In this document: piece by piece, positions 27,327 through 39,242 of the stretch
Layout: the number at the start of each line of letters is the position of its first letter
Numbering within the stretch: the first letter of the stretch is position 1
Assembly (NCBI GenBank): GCA_025642075.2
Contig: JAODUO010000440.1
Location: 446,501 to 510,500 of the forward strand
From: Ridgeia piscesae
Lineage: Eukaryota > Annelida > Polychaeta > Sabellida > Siboglinidae
Length of the DNA: 64,000 bases
Direction: 5' to 3'
Notes under the pieces: generated by a model
Databases searched by the model: none
Told to the model about the DNA's origin: nothing
What the model saw: the letters and a program-made list of their open reading frames with translations, nothing else
Made by a program: the position numbers and the translations under genes

Positions 27327-29830
27327 GTAAGTCCCACGTACCCAGCAGAGTGCACACCATCTACCAGTAAGTCCCACGTACCCAGCAGAGTGCACACCAT
27401 CTACCAGTAAGTCCCACGTACCCAGCAGAGTGCACACCATCTACCAGTAAGTCCCACGTACCCAGCAGAGTGCACACCATCTACCAGTAAGTCCCATGTA
27501 CCCAGCAGAGTGCACAACATCTACCAGTAAGTCCCACGTACCCAGCAGAGTGCACACCATCTACCAGTAAGTCCCACGTACCCAGCAGAGTGCACACCAT
27601 CTACCAGTAAGTCCCACGTACCCAGCAGAGTGCACACCATCTACCAGTAAGTCCCACGTACCCAGCAGAGTGCACACCATCTACCAGTAAGTCCCACGTA
27701 CCCAGCAGAGTGCACACCATCTACCAGTAAGTCCCACGTACCCAGCAGAGTGCACACCATCTACCAGTAAGTCCCACGTACCCAGCAGAGTGCACAACAT
27801 CTACCAGTAAGTCCCATGTACCCAGCAGAGTGCACAACATCTACCAGTAAGTCCCACGTACCCAGCAGAGTGCACACATCTACCAGTAAGTTCCCACGCA
27901 AAATTACCCAGCAGAGTGCACACCATCTACCAGTAAGTCCCACGTACCCAGCAGAGTGCACAACATCTACCAGTAAGTCCCACGTACCCAGCAGAGTGCA
28001 CAACATCTACCAGTAAGTCCCACGTACCCAGCAGAGTGCACAACATCTACCAGTAAGTCCCACGTACCCAGTAGAGTGCACACCATCTACCAGTAAGTCC
28101 CACATACCCAGCAGAGTGCACACCATCTACCAGTAAGTCCCACATACCCAGCAGAGTGCACAACATCTACCAGTAAGTCCCACATACCCAGCAGAGTGCA
28201 CACCATCTACCAGTAAGTCCCAAGTACCCAGCAGAGTGCACAACATCTACCAGTAAGTCCCACATACCCAGCAGAGTGCACAACATCTACCAGTAAGTCC
28301 CACATACCCAGCAGAGTGCACAACATCTACCAGTAAGTCCCAGCATACCCAGCAGAGTGCACAACATCTACCAGTAAGTTCCACATACCCAGCAGAGTGC
28401 ACAACATCTACCAGTAAGTCCCACATACCCAGCATCTACCAGTAAGTCCCACATACCCAGCAGAGTGCACAACATCTACCAGTAAGTCCCACATACCCAG
28501 CAGAGTGCACAACATCTACCAGTAAGTCCCATGTACCCAGCAGAGTGCACAACATCTACCAGTAAGTCCCACGTACCCAGCAGAGTGCACAACATCTACC
28601 AGTAAGTCCCACAGTACCCAGCAGAGTGCACAACATCTACCAGTAAGTCCCAAGTACCAAGCAGAGTATATACCATCTACCAGTAAGTCCCATGTACCCA
28701 GAAGAGTGCACAACATCTACCAGTAAGTCCCACATACCCAGCAGAGTGCACAACATCTACCAGTAAGTCCCAAGTACCCAGCAGAGTGCACACCATCTAC
28801 CAGTAAGTCCCACAGTACCCAGCAGAGTGCACAACATCTACCAGTAAGTCCCACATACCCAGCAGAGTGCACACCATCTACCAGTAAGTCCCACGTACCC
28901 AGCAGAGTGCACAACATCTACCAGTAAGTCCCACATACCCAGCAGAGTGCACAACATCTACCAGTAAGTCCCACATACCCAGCAGAGTGCACAACATCTA
29001 CCAGTAAGTCCCACGTACCCAGCAGAGTGCACAACATCTACAGTAAGTCCCGCATACACAGCAGAGTGCACACCATCTACCAGTAAGTCCCACATACCCA
29101 GTAGAGTGCACAACATCTAACAGTAAGTCCCACATACCCAGTAGAGTGCACATCATCTACCAGTAAGTCCCAAAAAGTTACCCCCAGTCCCAGGGGTGCA
29201 CAACATCTACCAGTAAGTCCCACGTATCCAGCAGAGTGCACAACATTTACCAGTAAGTCCCAAGTACCCAGTAAAGTGCACAACATCTACCAGTTAGTCC
29301 CACGTACCTAGCAGAGTGCACAACATCTACCAGTAAGTCCCACGTACCCAGTAGAGTGCACAACATCTACCAGTAAGTCCCATGTACCCAGTAGAGTGCA
29401 CAACATCTACCAGTAAGTCCCACGTACCCAGTAGAGTGCACACCATCTACCAGTAAGTCCCACATACCCAGTAGAGTGCACACCATCTACCAGTAAGTCC
29501 CACATACCCAGCATCTACCAGTAAGTCCCATGTACCCAGTAGAGTGCACAACATCTACCAGTAAGTCCCATGTACCCAGTAGAGTACACAACATCTAGTA
29601 ATTCCCACGTACCCAGTAGAGTGCAGAGCATCTCCCAGTAAGTCCCACATACCCAGTAGAGTGCACAGCATCTACCAGTAAATCCCAAGTACCCAGTAGA
29701 GTGCAACACATCTACCAGTAAGTCCCACGTACCCAGTAGAGTGCAAAACATCTACCAGTAAGTCCCAAGTACCCAGTAGAGTGCACAACATCTACCAGTA
29801 AGTCCCAAGTATACAGTAGAGTGCAACACA
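27297..29830 (+). repeat. Tandem array of an exon-intron junction: 40-bp unit with 5' splice site, about 63 copies
   Basis: The unit is GTACCCAGCAGAGTGCACAC plus CATCTACCA, then GTAAGTCCCAC. The first unit is the end of RGS exon B and its splice donor. The rest of the array copies both the coding end and the donor, so most units keep CTACCA|GTAAGT exactly. Early units are nearly identical; later ones drift (CCACATACCC, GTAGAGTGCA, CAGTTAGTCC at 29291) and the array fades out by about 29940. Small deletions drop part of a unit near 28434 and 29514. The unit length, 40, is not divisible by three, and every frame meets TAA within three units. Confidence 0.96.
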
Positions 29831-30320
29831 TCTACACGTTGGTCCGTAAGTACTCAGCAGAGTGCACACTATTTACCAGTAAGACCAGATATCGTCTACC
29901 CGTAAGTCCCTTGCACCCTGCAGAGTGCACCATATCTAACTACAACACCTGTATCTATCAGAGCATTTTTCTGGATTGGCAAAAAATTGAATCTACACAC
30001 AGATGTAGCGGAGTCCACTTTAATGGTTAAGCACACAATGCTAAAAAAAAATTTATTATTATTATATAATAACCTTGTATTATATGATAACACAGACATC
30101 TGAAATGTCGTCAAACTTAATGCACGTGTTTTCAATATTTCTAGGGAGCTTGCTGCTTGCAAAACATAGATGGTGTAACTGAGGTTGTCTGCTCTCCACC
30201 AGATGAAGGCTCATTCAGTTGTTTTAGTGCACATTTGCAGTGATGTTGTCGCATTGGCAACACTTTGTGTGATAGTAAGCTGGTTGTTTAGTTTCACCAT
30301 TGCCATGTCTGCTGCTTCAG

Positions 30321-30410
30321 ACAGTATTTGGGGCCAGGCGCCCTACACGAGATCAACATTGACGGAAAGACAATGGAAGAAACAGTGGAAGCAATGAAGT
30401 CTCCCTCTCG
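30321..30410 (+). CDS. RGS9: RGS9/11-like gene, exon C (middle of the RGS domain)
   Basis: It joins exon B in phase 2 (CA plus A gives Gln) and encodes QYLGPGALHEINIDGKTMEE and then TVEAMKSPSR. INIDGKTM is the signature of RGS9, and the LGPGA/LAPGA turn is typical of R7 members. The Asn in EINID corresponds to the catalytic-contact Asn128 of RGS4. The acceptor is GCTTCAG at 30314-30320 and the donor GTGAGT at 30411. At 90 bp it is symmetric (phase 2 to phase 2). Confidence 0.93.
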
Positions 30411-31382
30411 GTGAGTGGGACCCGCCGTTATCTGATCTTCCTCAGGCAACAGTGTTGATGGTCCTAGCGCAGTTTACAAGACTCATTTGGGTTTTATCGC
30501 AACAGTGCTAGTTGTTGACCATTACTCATGCTGCTGACCGGGTGTAGATGTTTTAATGGCTTGGGTGATGTTCCCTGTCATGTGTATTAGGAAACAAGGA
30601 TTGTTTTTTATTTTCAGTTAAACCCAATTTCATATTGATAATTATTTTTCTCAAGGTTAAACATCCTAGAATGGGGTACTTTTCAAAATCACTGGCATAT
30701 GAATTATTTGTGAAACCTAAAGGTGGAAGAAAATATTGACCTGTCCCTGAGTACACCCTATCTCAGCATATCATCTTGACTTAATTGCGGTTCCTGGAGG
30801 TGTGTCTGTGTAATGTTCTACTTCGCCTCTGGTATCACTGAGGTCAGTGCAGTTTTGTTGGAATAATAAAAGTACTGATATATTGTATAGTTTTTTAAAG
30901 ATATATGAACCCATGAAAATTTGATGTCAAAGATGCAAAATATCGAAGAGGGAAAACGTAAAATACATCACCCTTGTACATCCTAACTTAATTCTACTTT
31001 ATGTTAAAATGACTATGGCTGCCCCACGACTTGGAATTGGCCAGCGTAGTAATTTGTGACAGGGCGTCTGCTGTATTGAACGTGGGAACGTCGGAGATGA
31101 AAGAGTATTATGGTATGGTGACTAGCCTTAACAATATTGCCACTAAAGCTTGTTTTCAACCTGGATGGTTTGTTTACCATGTGGTCATGTTATGCAGTGG
31201 ACACTTACAAATTGCTAGTGTTACAAGGTTAAAGTAATTAAACACAATTTGGCTGAGAGTTTATTTGCAACATGTGTATCTTAAAAATGTTAATTTAGCA
31301 AACAAAGCCCAGGAGCAGGAGCCCACCTTTTAGTAAATGGAGAATAAACAGGAGTTGTAACGATGTATTTTGGTGTTTGCAG

Positions 31383-31511
31383 ATTCACGTTTGACAAAGC
31401 TCAGGCTCATATCTTCCTGCTCATGAAGAAGGACAGTTACCAGAGATTCCTGCGGTCAAACGAGTACAAAGCTCTGCTGGCCAATGCGGTCATTCCAAGC
31501 ACAAAGAAAAA
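31383..31511 (+). CDS. RGS9: RGS9/11-like gene, exon D (end of the RGS domain)
   Basis: Encodes [20 protein letters not shown] and then [16 protein letters not shown], with the RGS-domain helix motif KKDSYxRFLRS that contacts Galpha and closes the fold. MKKDSY and the following AxIP resemble RGS9 and RGS11 more than RGS6/7. The acceptor is TGCAG at 31378-31382, and the donor GTAAGT at 31512-31517 is canonical. A 73-bp tandem repeat begins about 30 bp after the donor. The exon is 129 bp and symmetric. Confidence 0.95.
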
Positions 31512-31540
31512 GTAAGTCAGTCTGATGAAATACAAATCAA

Positions 31541-32915
31541 GACAATTATTCAGGAAAAACCTAGTGGCCTCAGGTAGTGAGGTAATGTACTGTGAGAGGA
31601 GGTTATACAGCGAGACAATTATTCAAGAGAAACCTAGTGGCCTCAGGTAGTGAGGCAATGCACTGTGAGAGGAGGTTATACAGCAAGACAATGATTCAAG
31701 AGAAACCTAGTGGCCTCAGGTAGTGAGGCCATATATGTGAGAGGAGGTTATACAGCGAGGCAATGATTCAAGAGAAACCTAGTGGCCTCAGGTAGTGAGG
31801 CAATGCACTGTGAGAGGAGGTTATACAGCGAGACAATGATTCAAGAGAAACCTAGTGGCCTCAGGTAGTGAGGCCATGTACTGTGAGAGGAGGTTATACA
31901 GCGAGGCAATGATTCAAGAAAAACCTAGTGGCCTCAGGTAGTGAGGCCATGTACTGTGAGAGGAGGTTATACAGTGAGGCAATGATTCAAGAGAAACCTA
32001 ATGGCCTCAGGTAGTGAGGCCATGTATGTGAGAGGATGTTATACAGCGAGGCAATGATTCAAGAGAAACCTAGTGGCCTCAGGTAGTGAGGCCATGTACT
32101 GTGAGAGGAGGTTATACAGCGAGGCAATGATTCAAGAGAAACCTAGTGCCCTCAGGTAGTGAGGCAATGTACTGTGAGAGGAGTTATACAGCGAAGCAAA
32201 CAAGAGAAACCTAGGGCTCAGGTAGAGGCCATGTCTGTGAAATGTTTTACAGCGAGGCAATGATTCAAGAGAAACCTAGTGGCCTCAGGTAGTGAGGCAA
32301 TGTACTGTGAGAGGAGGTTATACAGCGAGACAATGATTCAAGAGAAACCTAGTGCCCTCAGGTAGTGAGGCCATGTACTGTGAGAGGAGGTTATACAGCG
32401 AGGCAATGATTCAAGAGAAACCTAGTGGCCTCAGGTAGTGAGGCCATGTACTGTGAGAGGATGTTATACAGCGAGGCAATGATTCAAGAGAAACCTAGTG
32501 GCCTCAGGTAGTGAGGCAATGTACTGTGAGAGGAGATTATACAGCGAGACAATGATTCAAGAGAAACCTAGTGCCCTCAGGCAGTGAGGCCATGTACTGT
32601 GAGAGGAGGTTATACAGCGAGGCAATGATTCAAGAGAAACCTAGTGGCCACAGGTAGTGAGGCCATGTACTGTGAGAGGAGGCTATACAGCGAGACAATT
32701 ATTCAAGAGAAACCTAGTGGCCTCAGGTAGTGAGGCAATGTACTGTGAGAGGAGATTATACAGCGAGACAATGATTCAAGAGAAACCTAGTGGCCTCAGG
32801 TAGTGAGGCCATGTACTGTGAGAGGAGTTATACAGCGAGACAATGATTCAAGAGAAACCTAGTGCCCTCAGGTAGTGAGGCCATGTACTGTGAGAGGAGG
32901 TTATACAGCAAGACA
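31541..32915. repeat. Minisatellite, 73-bp unit, about 19 copies
   Basis: Units carry ATTCAAGAGAAACCTAGTGG, CCTCAGGTAGTGAGGC and TGTGAGAGGAGGTTATACAG in order. One strongly eroded unit lies near 32175-32245. The word CTCAGGTAGTGAG in each unit resembles a splice donor (CAG|GTAGTG). The array starts within the intron about 30 bp after the donor at 31512. Confidence 0.95.
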
Positions 32916-34038
32916 AGAGTCACTGTTAGGGTTACAAAGGTCACACCCCAAAATTGCTTAAATTGTGCACAATTTGGCAAAGGCGTCATGGCTGATAGGG
33001 CTGCTTACTTCTCTGTTGTGTTACTTAATGAAATTAAAATTTTTATTTCCCCAGAATGGGTGGATTTCATGATTAAGTTCCCAAACCTAAGCTCAGCATT
33101 GGCAAGTGTTGTCTCTGCTGCTTCATCCAAAATGTAGAGACACCTCCGGGGTTACTCCGTATAACTGAAGATCATCTGAAACTATATAGCCACCTTTCAC
33201 AAAATAATTATGCTCTATCACATCTGGGATTACTTCAAAGTATTAATAAAATTACTCCAAGTTCAAATTACATAATTTTGTGGACTTTGTTGAACTTTGT
33301 TTTCATCATTAGTAAGGAAATATGTGAGTGTAATGCCACTTCACCAATGCATTCTGGGAAGCATTAAATGGAGGTAGTCTATTGGCCACGGACATAAGCA
33401 TTAGTAGGAAGTTGATAAAATTGGTTGTCTTTAATCTGGAACATCACAAGGCTTTTTGTTTAAGCCTTCTGTGTTCACAACACCACTGTGTCACAGCTGT
33501 GTATAATAATCTGAACATATTGTAGACATTTTGCACAACTATTTGGCCGGCAGTCTTCAAAATATGTATTTAGACATGCTTTAGACTTTAGCAAATTATC
33601 AGATGTAACAACCAAAATAATTTCATTTGACCAATGAAGCAAAAGCAATCACTTTTGTATTAAACTGAATGTGACATAACTATGACATGATGCTTGTGTG
33701 GACACAGATAACTAGGTTCACAATGGCTAATCCACTCGAGGAATCAATATTGTTGCAGAAACCAGGGGTGTCAATCATACATTGCTTTTATGAAGTTTTT
33801 GTTATCTGTTTCATGTATGTTATGATTATTTTAGTTTTTTATTTATTTTATATAAACCTTGTTATTTGTTACTTTTATTGTTTTGCGCAGATACTAATAC
33901 GTTAATGCGTATTGTGTGATTGGTATGAAAGATAAATAAATAACAAATAGCGCAAATTAAGAATTTCACCAAGTGAAGATAAAACTACAAATCAAACAAT
34001 TAGTCACACACCTGAGTTCACACGCCACGTGGTTGTAG
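32916..34038. other. Remaining intron between RGS exons D and E
   Basis: AT-rich, with no supported exon. The 72-codon frame at 33687-33905 is rich in Phe/Tyr/Ile from AT-rich sequence and lacks splice-phase support. Exons D and E join in phase without additional sequence. Confidence 0.55.
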
Positions 34039-34227
34039 GTTCTTTGCATTTGGCAACAAAAAGAAGAGTCCGAATCCGAGTCCAAAGAGCAAGCGTCGGG
34101 GCAGTGCAAGTAGCATGATGACCACTGACCACTGTCTTGCCGCTAACACACTCACACAACACAGCTACAGCACTGGCAACCTGCAGGAGCTGGACACCAC
34201 AAGGTCCAGCAAGAGCTCGCCTTCTGA
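34039..34227 (+). CDS. RGS9: RGS9/11-like gene, exon E (C-terminal tail, basic/Ser-rich)
   Basis: AA plus G completes Lys, then the exon encodes FFAFGNKKKSPNPSPKSKRR, GSASS and a Ser/Thr-rich stretch ending SSKSSPSE across the next junction. The stretch is low complexity, basic at first, with an RRGS site of the kind phosphorylated by basophilic kinases (inference). This is the divergent C-terminal tail after the RGS fold, and RGS9 also carries a long tail here. The acceptor GTTGTAG ends at 34038; the donor GTGAGT starts at 34228. Exon membership rests on splice signals, unbroken phase and composition, not on family match. Confidence 0.8.
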
Positions 34228-34563
34228 GTGAGTCACAGCGCCCCCCCCCCGCTGGGCTGACTGCCGGGCGGGCAGAAGTAAAATCACAGGAAGTCACAGT
34301 AATGAAGTCATACTTCTGATTAGGAAGTCATAAGAAGTATAATCACAGATTAATTTTATTAGAAAAATGTAAGAAATAATGTCCGGTAATTGAATGTAAT
34401 AAAGTTTGATGACCGTGGTTGTTGTGTTTTCAATTATTGGAAAATACAACAAAGCATAATTAGAATAATGATGTGCCCCCCCCAACATTCACACTCAGTG
34501 TCTGTTTGTTAAATCAGCAGGCTGTATTCCTTGTACACTCATGAGTTCTTTTTCTTTCTGCAG

Positions 34564-34602
34564 GTGCACAATTGAGGAGCAAAAGACATCTAACCACAGA
34601 AG
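34564..34602 (+). CDS. RGS9: RGS9/11-like gene, exon F (39-bp micro-exon in the tail)
   Basis: A 39-bp exon encoding ECTIEEQKTSNHR with split codons at both ends. It has a good acceptor (TTTCTTTCTGCAG, ending 34563) and a donor, AAG|GTGAGA, at 34603. It joins both neighbours in phase 2. The tail has no family motif here, so the call depends on the strong splice signals and the frame. A 32-bp tandem array starts directly at its donor. Skipping it would keep the frame. Confidence 0.68.
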
Positions 34603-36166
34603 GTGAGATCTCTGCTGGAATCAGTTACTAATACATGAAATCTCTGCTGGAATCAGTTACTAATACATGAAATCTCTGCTGGAATCAGTTACTAATACAT
34701 GAAATCTCTGCTGGAATCAGTTACTAATACATGAAATCTCTGCTGGAATCAGTTACTAATACATGAAATCTCTGCTGGAATCAGTTACTAATACATGAAA
34801 TCTCTGCTGGAATCAGTTACTAATACATGAAATCTCTGCTGGAATCAGTTACTAATACATGAAATCTCTGCTGGAATCAGTTACTAATACATGAAATCTC
34901 TGCTGGAATCAGTTACTAATACATGAAATCTCTGCTGGAATCAGTTACTAATACATGAAATCTCTGCTGGAATCAGTTACTAATACATGAAATCTCTGCT
35001 GGAATCAGTTACTAATACATGAAATCTCTGCTGGAATCAGTTACTAATACATGAAATCTCTGCTGGAATCAGTTACTAATACATGAAATCTCTGCTGGAA
35101 TCAGTTACTAATACATGAAATCTCTGCTGGAATCAGTTACTAATACATGAAATCTCTGCTGGAATCAGTTACTAATACATGAAATCTCTGCTGGAATCAG
35201 TTACTAATACATGAAATCTCTGCTGGAATCAGTTACTAATACATGAAATCTCTGCTGGAATCAGTTATCAATCCATGATTTCTCTGCTGGAATCAGTTAC
35301 TAATACATGAAATCTTTGCTGGAATCAGTTACTAATACATGAAATCTCTGCTGGAATCAGTTACTAATACATGAAATCTTTGCTGGAATCAGTTACTAAT
35401 ACATGAAATCTTTGCTGGAATCGGTTACTAATACATGAAATTTCTGCTGGAATCAGTTATGAATCCATGATATCTCTGCTGAAATCAGTTACCAATCTAT
35501 GGTATCTCTTCTGAAATCAGTACCAATCCATGAGATCTGCACTGGAATCAGTTACTAATCCACGAAATCTCTGCTGGAATCAGTTATGAATCCATGATGT
35601 CTGTGCTGGGATCAGTTATCAATCCATGAGATCTCTGCTGGAATCAGTTACCAATCCATGAGATCTCTGCTGGAATCAGTTATCAATCCATGATGTCTGT
35701 GCTGGAATCAGTTACCAATTCATGAGATCTCTGCTGGAATCAGTTACAATCCATGAGATCTCTGCTGGAATCAGTTATCAATCCATGATGTCTGTGCTGT
35801 AATCAGTTACCAATTCATGAGATCTCTGCTGGAATCAGTTATCAATCCATGATGTCTGTGCTGGAATCAGTTACCAATCCATGAAATCTCTGCTGGAATC
35901 AGTTACAATCCATGAGATCTCTGCTGGAATCAGTTACAATCCATGAGATCTCTGCTGGAATCAGTTATCAATCCATGATGTCTGTGCTGTAATCAGTTAC
36001 CAATCCATGAAATCTCTGCTGGAATCAGTTACCAATCCATGAAATCTCTGCTGGAATCAGTTACCAATTCATGAGATCTCTGCTGGAATCAGTTACCAAT
36101 TCATGAGATCTCTGCTGGAATCAGTTACCAATCCATGATAATCTCTGCTGGAATCAGTTACCAATA
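34603..36166 (+). repeat. Minisatellite, 32-bp unit, about 49 copies, starting at a splice donor
   Basis: The first unit begins with the donor of exon F (GTGAGATCTCTGCTGGAATC followed by AGTTACTAATACAT). Next come about 20 near-identical units in which the start is GAAATCTCTGC, then a diverged half with GAGATCTCTGC, GATGTCTGTGC and ATCAATCCAT variants from about 35260. The array therefore shows a sharp boundary between a homogenised 5' half and an older 3' half. TACTAAT in each unit resembles a branch-point consensus (TACTAAC). Confidence 0.95.
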
Positions 36167-36606
36167 GATAAGTCGTTCTGTGATAGATTGAGTCTGTACA
36201 CACTTAGGCAGAAGACAGTATTTGTAGCTACTTTTTGTTAATTTGAAAAAAATTGCAGTAAATTGTAACTCTGCATATTGTCAACAACTGTTCAATTCAA
36301 TCATATGTGTCAATTGCAAAAAAATATGGTGCATAATATTGTTAGCAATTGCCAAATGTCCTTCCAATGTCCAGTATGAACCGTTAATCCATATGTTTTA
36401 ACAGTGGTCATATTTTATTTAGTGTATGAAAGTTTGTCATCCAAAATTTGTAGTAGAAAATGTTAACATACCACTCAATACATGCATACATGGCTGTATG
36501 CTGGTTCAGTGACATTTAGGTATCACTATATTTGCATTGGCTGGTTATTTTATTTTACACCCTGAAGCCGCAAGTAATAAAACAATATGTTAAATTTATA
36601 TTGATA

Positions 36607-36710
36607 ACATAACTTTGAGCCAAGTGTTTGGTTTACCAAGTAGCTTCATGAAGTCGAATGGCCTAGTGTGGAATGAGAATAATAACGTCTGTGTGTTTGT
36701 TTCTAAATTA
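36607..36710 (+). pseudogene. Degenerate duplicate of the intron-exon G junction
   Basis: About 129 bp upstream of the last exon the sequence repeats the same words in the same order. TTGAGCCAAGTGTTTGGTT matches TTGAGCCGAGTGTTTGGTT before exon G, and a 19-bp identity, ACCAAGTAGCTTCATGAAG, lies at 36635 and 36764. More exon-like sequence follows (GAATGGCCTAGTGTGGAATG). The copy lacks about 12 bp that hold the CTTTCAG acceptor, so it should not be spliced as an exon start. The 129-bp offset keeps the frame, and the reading frame is open from the copy into exon G. Confidence 0.8.
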
Positions 36711-36757
36711 AATTGTATTGGTAACAGAACATTGAGCCGAGTGTTTGGTTCTTTCAG

Positions 36758-36995
36758 CCTATCACCAAGTAGCTTCATGAAGAAATTGAATGACCTGGTG
36801 CGGAGTGAGAACACACGTAGTAACCTCGAGGTGCCGTCCCACCCCGCCCAGCTGACCGCTGACACCCAGCAGTCAGACGATGGGGGTGGAGGGAGCAGCG
36901 AGAGTGATGAACCGGCAGGGAGCAGCATTGCGCTGAACATTGCCGTGCCGAACACCAAACACAACGTCGTCGCCCCTTGGGAGGAGGACATATAG
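36758..36995 (+). CDS. RGS9: RGS9/11-like gene, exon G (last coding exon and stop)
   Basis: AG plus C completes Ser, then LSPSSFMKKLNDLVRSENTR and a Gly/Ser/Asp-rich stretch, ending VVAPWEEDI and TAG at 36993-36995. The end resembles the VICPWESL terminus of the long vertebrate RGS9 isoform, which supports both the frame and the RGS9/11 class. The acceptor is TTCTTTCAG, ending at 36757. All six introns between the recognised exons are phase 2. The seven exons sum to 333 codons plus stop. Confidence 0.88.
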
Positions 36996-38370
36996 ACTGC
37001 TGCTGCCAGTGGGACTAGTTTGGGATGTCGGGAACAAACAAACAGTTCATTAGAGTTTATCATTATGTGACAATAGAGCAAACAGTCTGTCTGTTTGGTC
37101 ACATGTAGTTCACTGTACTGTTGATCTGCTTAGTCCATATTCCCTGATGCCTGTGTCTGGTGTACAGAGAAATTACCATATTCCCTGCCCCCCTGTGTTT
37201 GGTGTACAGAGAAATTACCATATTCCCTGACGCCTGTGTCTGGTGTACAGAGAAATTACGATAAACACATTAATGTTATAACAATGAAAACTAATATTAG
37301 TACAACTACGAATCTTTCAGGTCTGGGAGACTTTCAGTGGGGTTATGTAATAATTTTAGCAGGAATGAATTGCAGCTGGCCGATTCCAAAACACATGTTT
37401 ATGCACACTTGCCAGCTCTGGTTTTGTAACATTTGTTTAGGGATAATTTCAAGTATTGGTGGACGAGTCTAAGAAGTTATGACAATAATTTTTAGTCAGC
37501 TTCCTTTAAAATAGGTGATCCTGTCAAGCAGATGTTACATTAAAAAAAATCAGCAACGCTGAGCAACAACAGAAAACGTCTTGCAGAGACATGAAAACTC
37601 AACAATTTGGACTGACAAAGGATCATTTAAACAAGTTTTTCAGTATGCTGATTTCGAAGGAACATTGTATGCTACAGTTAATGTCAGAGCAAACATTCTT
37701 TTAGATGGTGCAAAATGTACTATATTTATTAAGAGGCAAACACTGTAGGTAAAGTTAAGTATATACGCACACCTCTCAGTGAAATGTACAGATGTAGACT
37801 GAGCTGTTTGTTTTGACATTATAAACCTAGATATAGAAACAAACATAATTGCACATTCAAGCATTTTAGTGTATGTATGTGTGTGTGTATTGAGAATGAC
37901 GAGATGACTTGTTTTGGTATGATTACAAGGTTTTGCATCTTCATGGTTCAGACGTAGGCCTGTAATGTGGGTAAAAAGCATTGTGTAAATATAACGGGAC
38001 TTCAGTGAGATCCCTGTGACACAGGCCATTGGTGACAGCAATTCTGAGGTAATTCACGACTCTGAGGGGGTCATACCTATTGTCTCTACACTGTCCCGAT
38101 CAAATAGTAGCCCATAGAAAAAGGTGCCTGCATTTCTTCTTTTCTATCTTGAGCAGTTTAAAAACACAAATGTTTGAGTATTATATGTAAACATTAACTG
38201 TATTGTTTTTAAAAGACATCGGACAGTAAGGTATTTTCATACTGAAACTAAAGAACTGATGTTCCTCTAAAGCTGGGACAGTTAATTATTTGTAATTGTG
38301 ACCTTTAACATGTGTGTGCACAAGATGAGTTGACACATCATCCCGACAAAGTGTCAACAGGGTGCCTCAA
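36996..38370. other. 3' flank of the RGS gene, probable 3' UTR then intergenic
   Basis: Holds three 41-bp direct repeats at 37137-37259 (CATATTCCCTGATGCCTGTG and following). A possible polyadenylation signal ATTAAA lies at about 37539-37544, about 545 bp after the stop; it is a weak call. No further gene was recognised. Confidence 0.4.
37137..37259. repeat. Tandem repeat, 41-bp unit, 3 copies
   Basis: Three copies of a unit starting CATATTCCCTGATGCC and ending GTACAGAGAAATTAC, with few differences, in the presumed 3' UTR of the RGS gene. Confidence 0.9.
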
Positions 38371-39242
38371 ACATACCACATGGTCTGTGTCTGGTTGTGA
38401 CACAAACACACCACATGGTCTGTGTCTGGTTGTGACACAAACACACCACATGGTCTGTGTCTGGTTGTGACACAAACACACCACATGGTCTGTGTCTGGT
38501 TGTGACACAAACACACCACATGGTCTGTGTCTTGTTGTGACACAAACACACCACGTGGTCTGTGTCTGGTTGTGACACAAACACACCACGTGGTCTGTGT
38601 CTGGTTGTGACACAAACACACCACATGGTCTGTGTCTGGTTGTGACACAAACACACCACATGGTCTGTGTCTGGTTGTGATACAAACACACCACATGGTC
38701 TGTGTCTTGTTGTGATACAAACACACCACGTGGTCTGTGTCTGGTTGTGACAAACACACCACATGGTCTGTGTCTGGTTGTGACACAAACACACCACATG
38801 GTCTGTGTCTTGTTGTGACACAAACACACCATGTGGTCTGTGTCTGGTTGTGACACAAACACACCACGTGGTCTGTGTCTGGTTGTGACAAACACACCAC
38901 ATGGTCTGTGTCTGGTTGTGACACAAACACACCACATGGTCTGTGTCTGGTTGTGATACAAACACACCACATGGTCTGTGTCTTGTTGTGATACAAACAC
39001 ACCACGTGGTCTGTGTCTGGTTGTGACAAACACACCACATGGTCTGTGTCTGGTTGTGATACAAACACACCACATGGTCTGGGTCTGGTTGTGACACAAA
39101 CACACCACATGGTCTGTGTCTTGTTGTGATACAAACACACCACGTGGTCTGTGTCTGGTTGTGATACAAACACACCACATGGTCTGTGTCTGATTGTGAC
39201 ACAAACACACCACATGGTCTGTGTCTGGTTGTGACACAAACA
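38371..39242. repeat. Minisatellite, 35-bp unit, about 25 copies
   Basis: The unit contains CCACATGGTCTGTGTCTGG then TTGTGACACAAACACA. Variants include CACGTGG, TCTTGTTG, GATACAAAC and 3-bp deletions (TGACAAACAC). Minus-strand frames of about 300 codons are repeat artefacts. Intergenic between the convergent RGS and EEF2KMT genes. Confidence 0.96.

Noticed and set aside
27297..36166. Regular repeat-spacer look suggesting a CRISPR array
   Set aside because: No unique spacers: units are contiguous head-to-tail copies, and the genome is eukaryotic.
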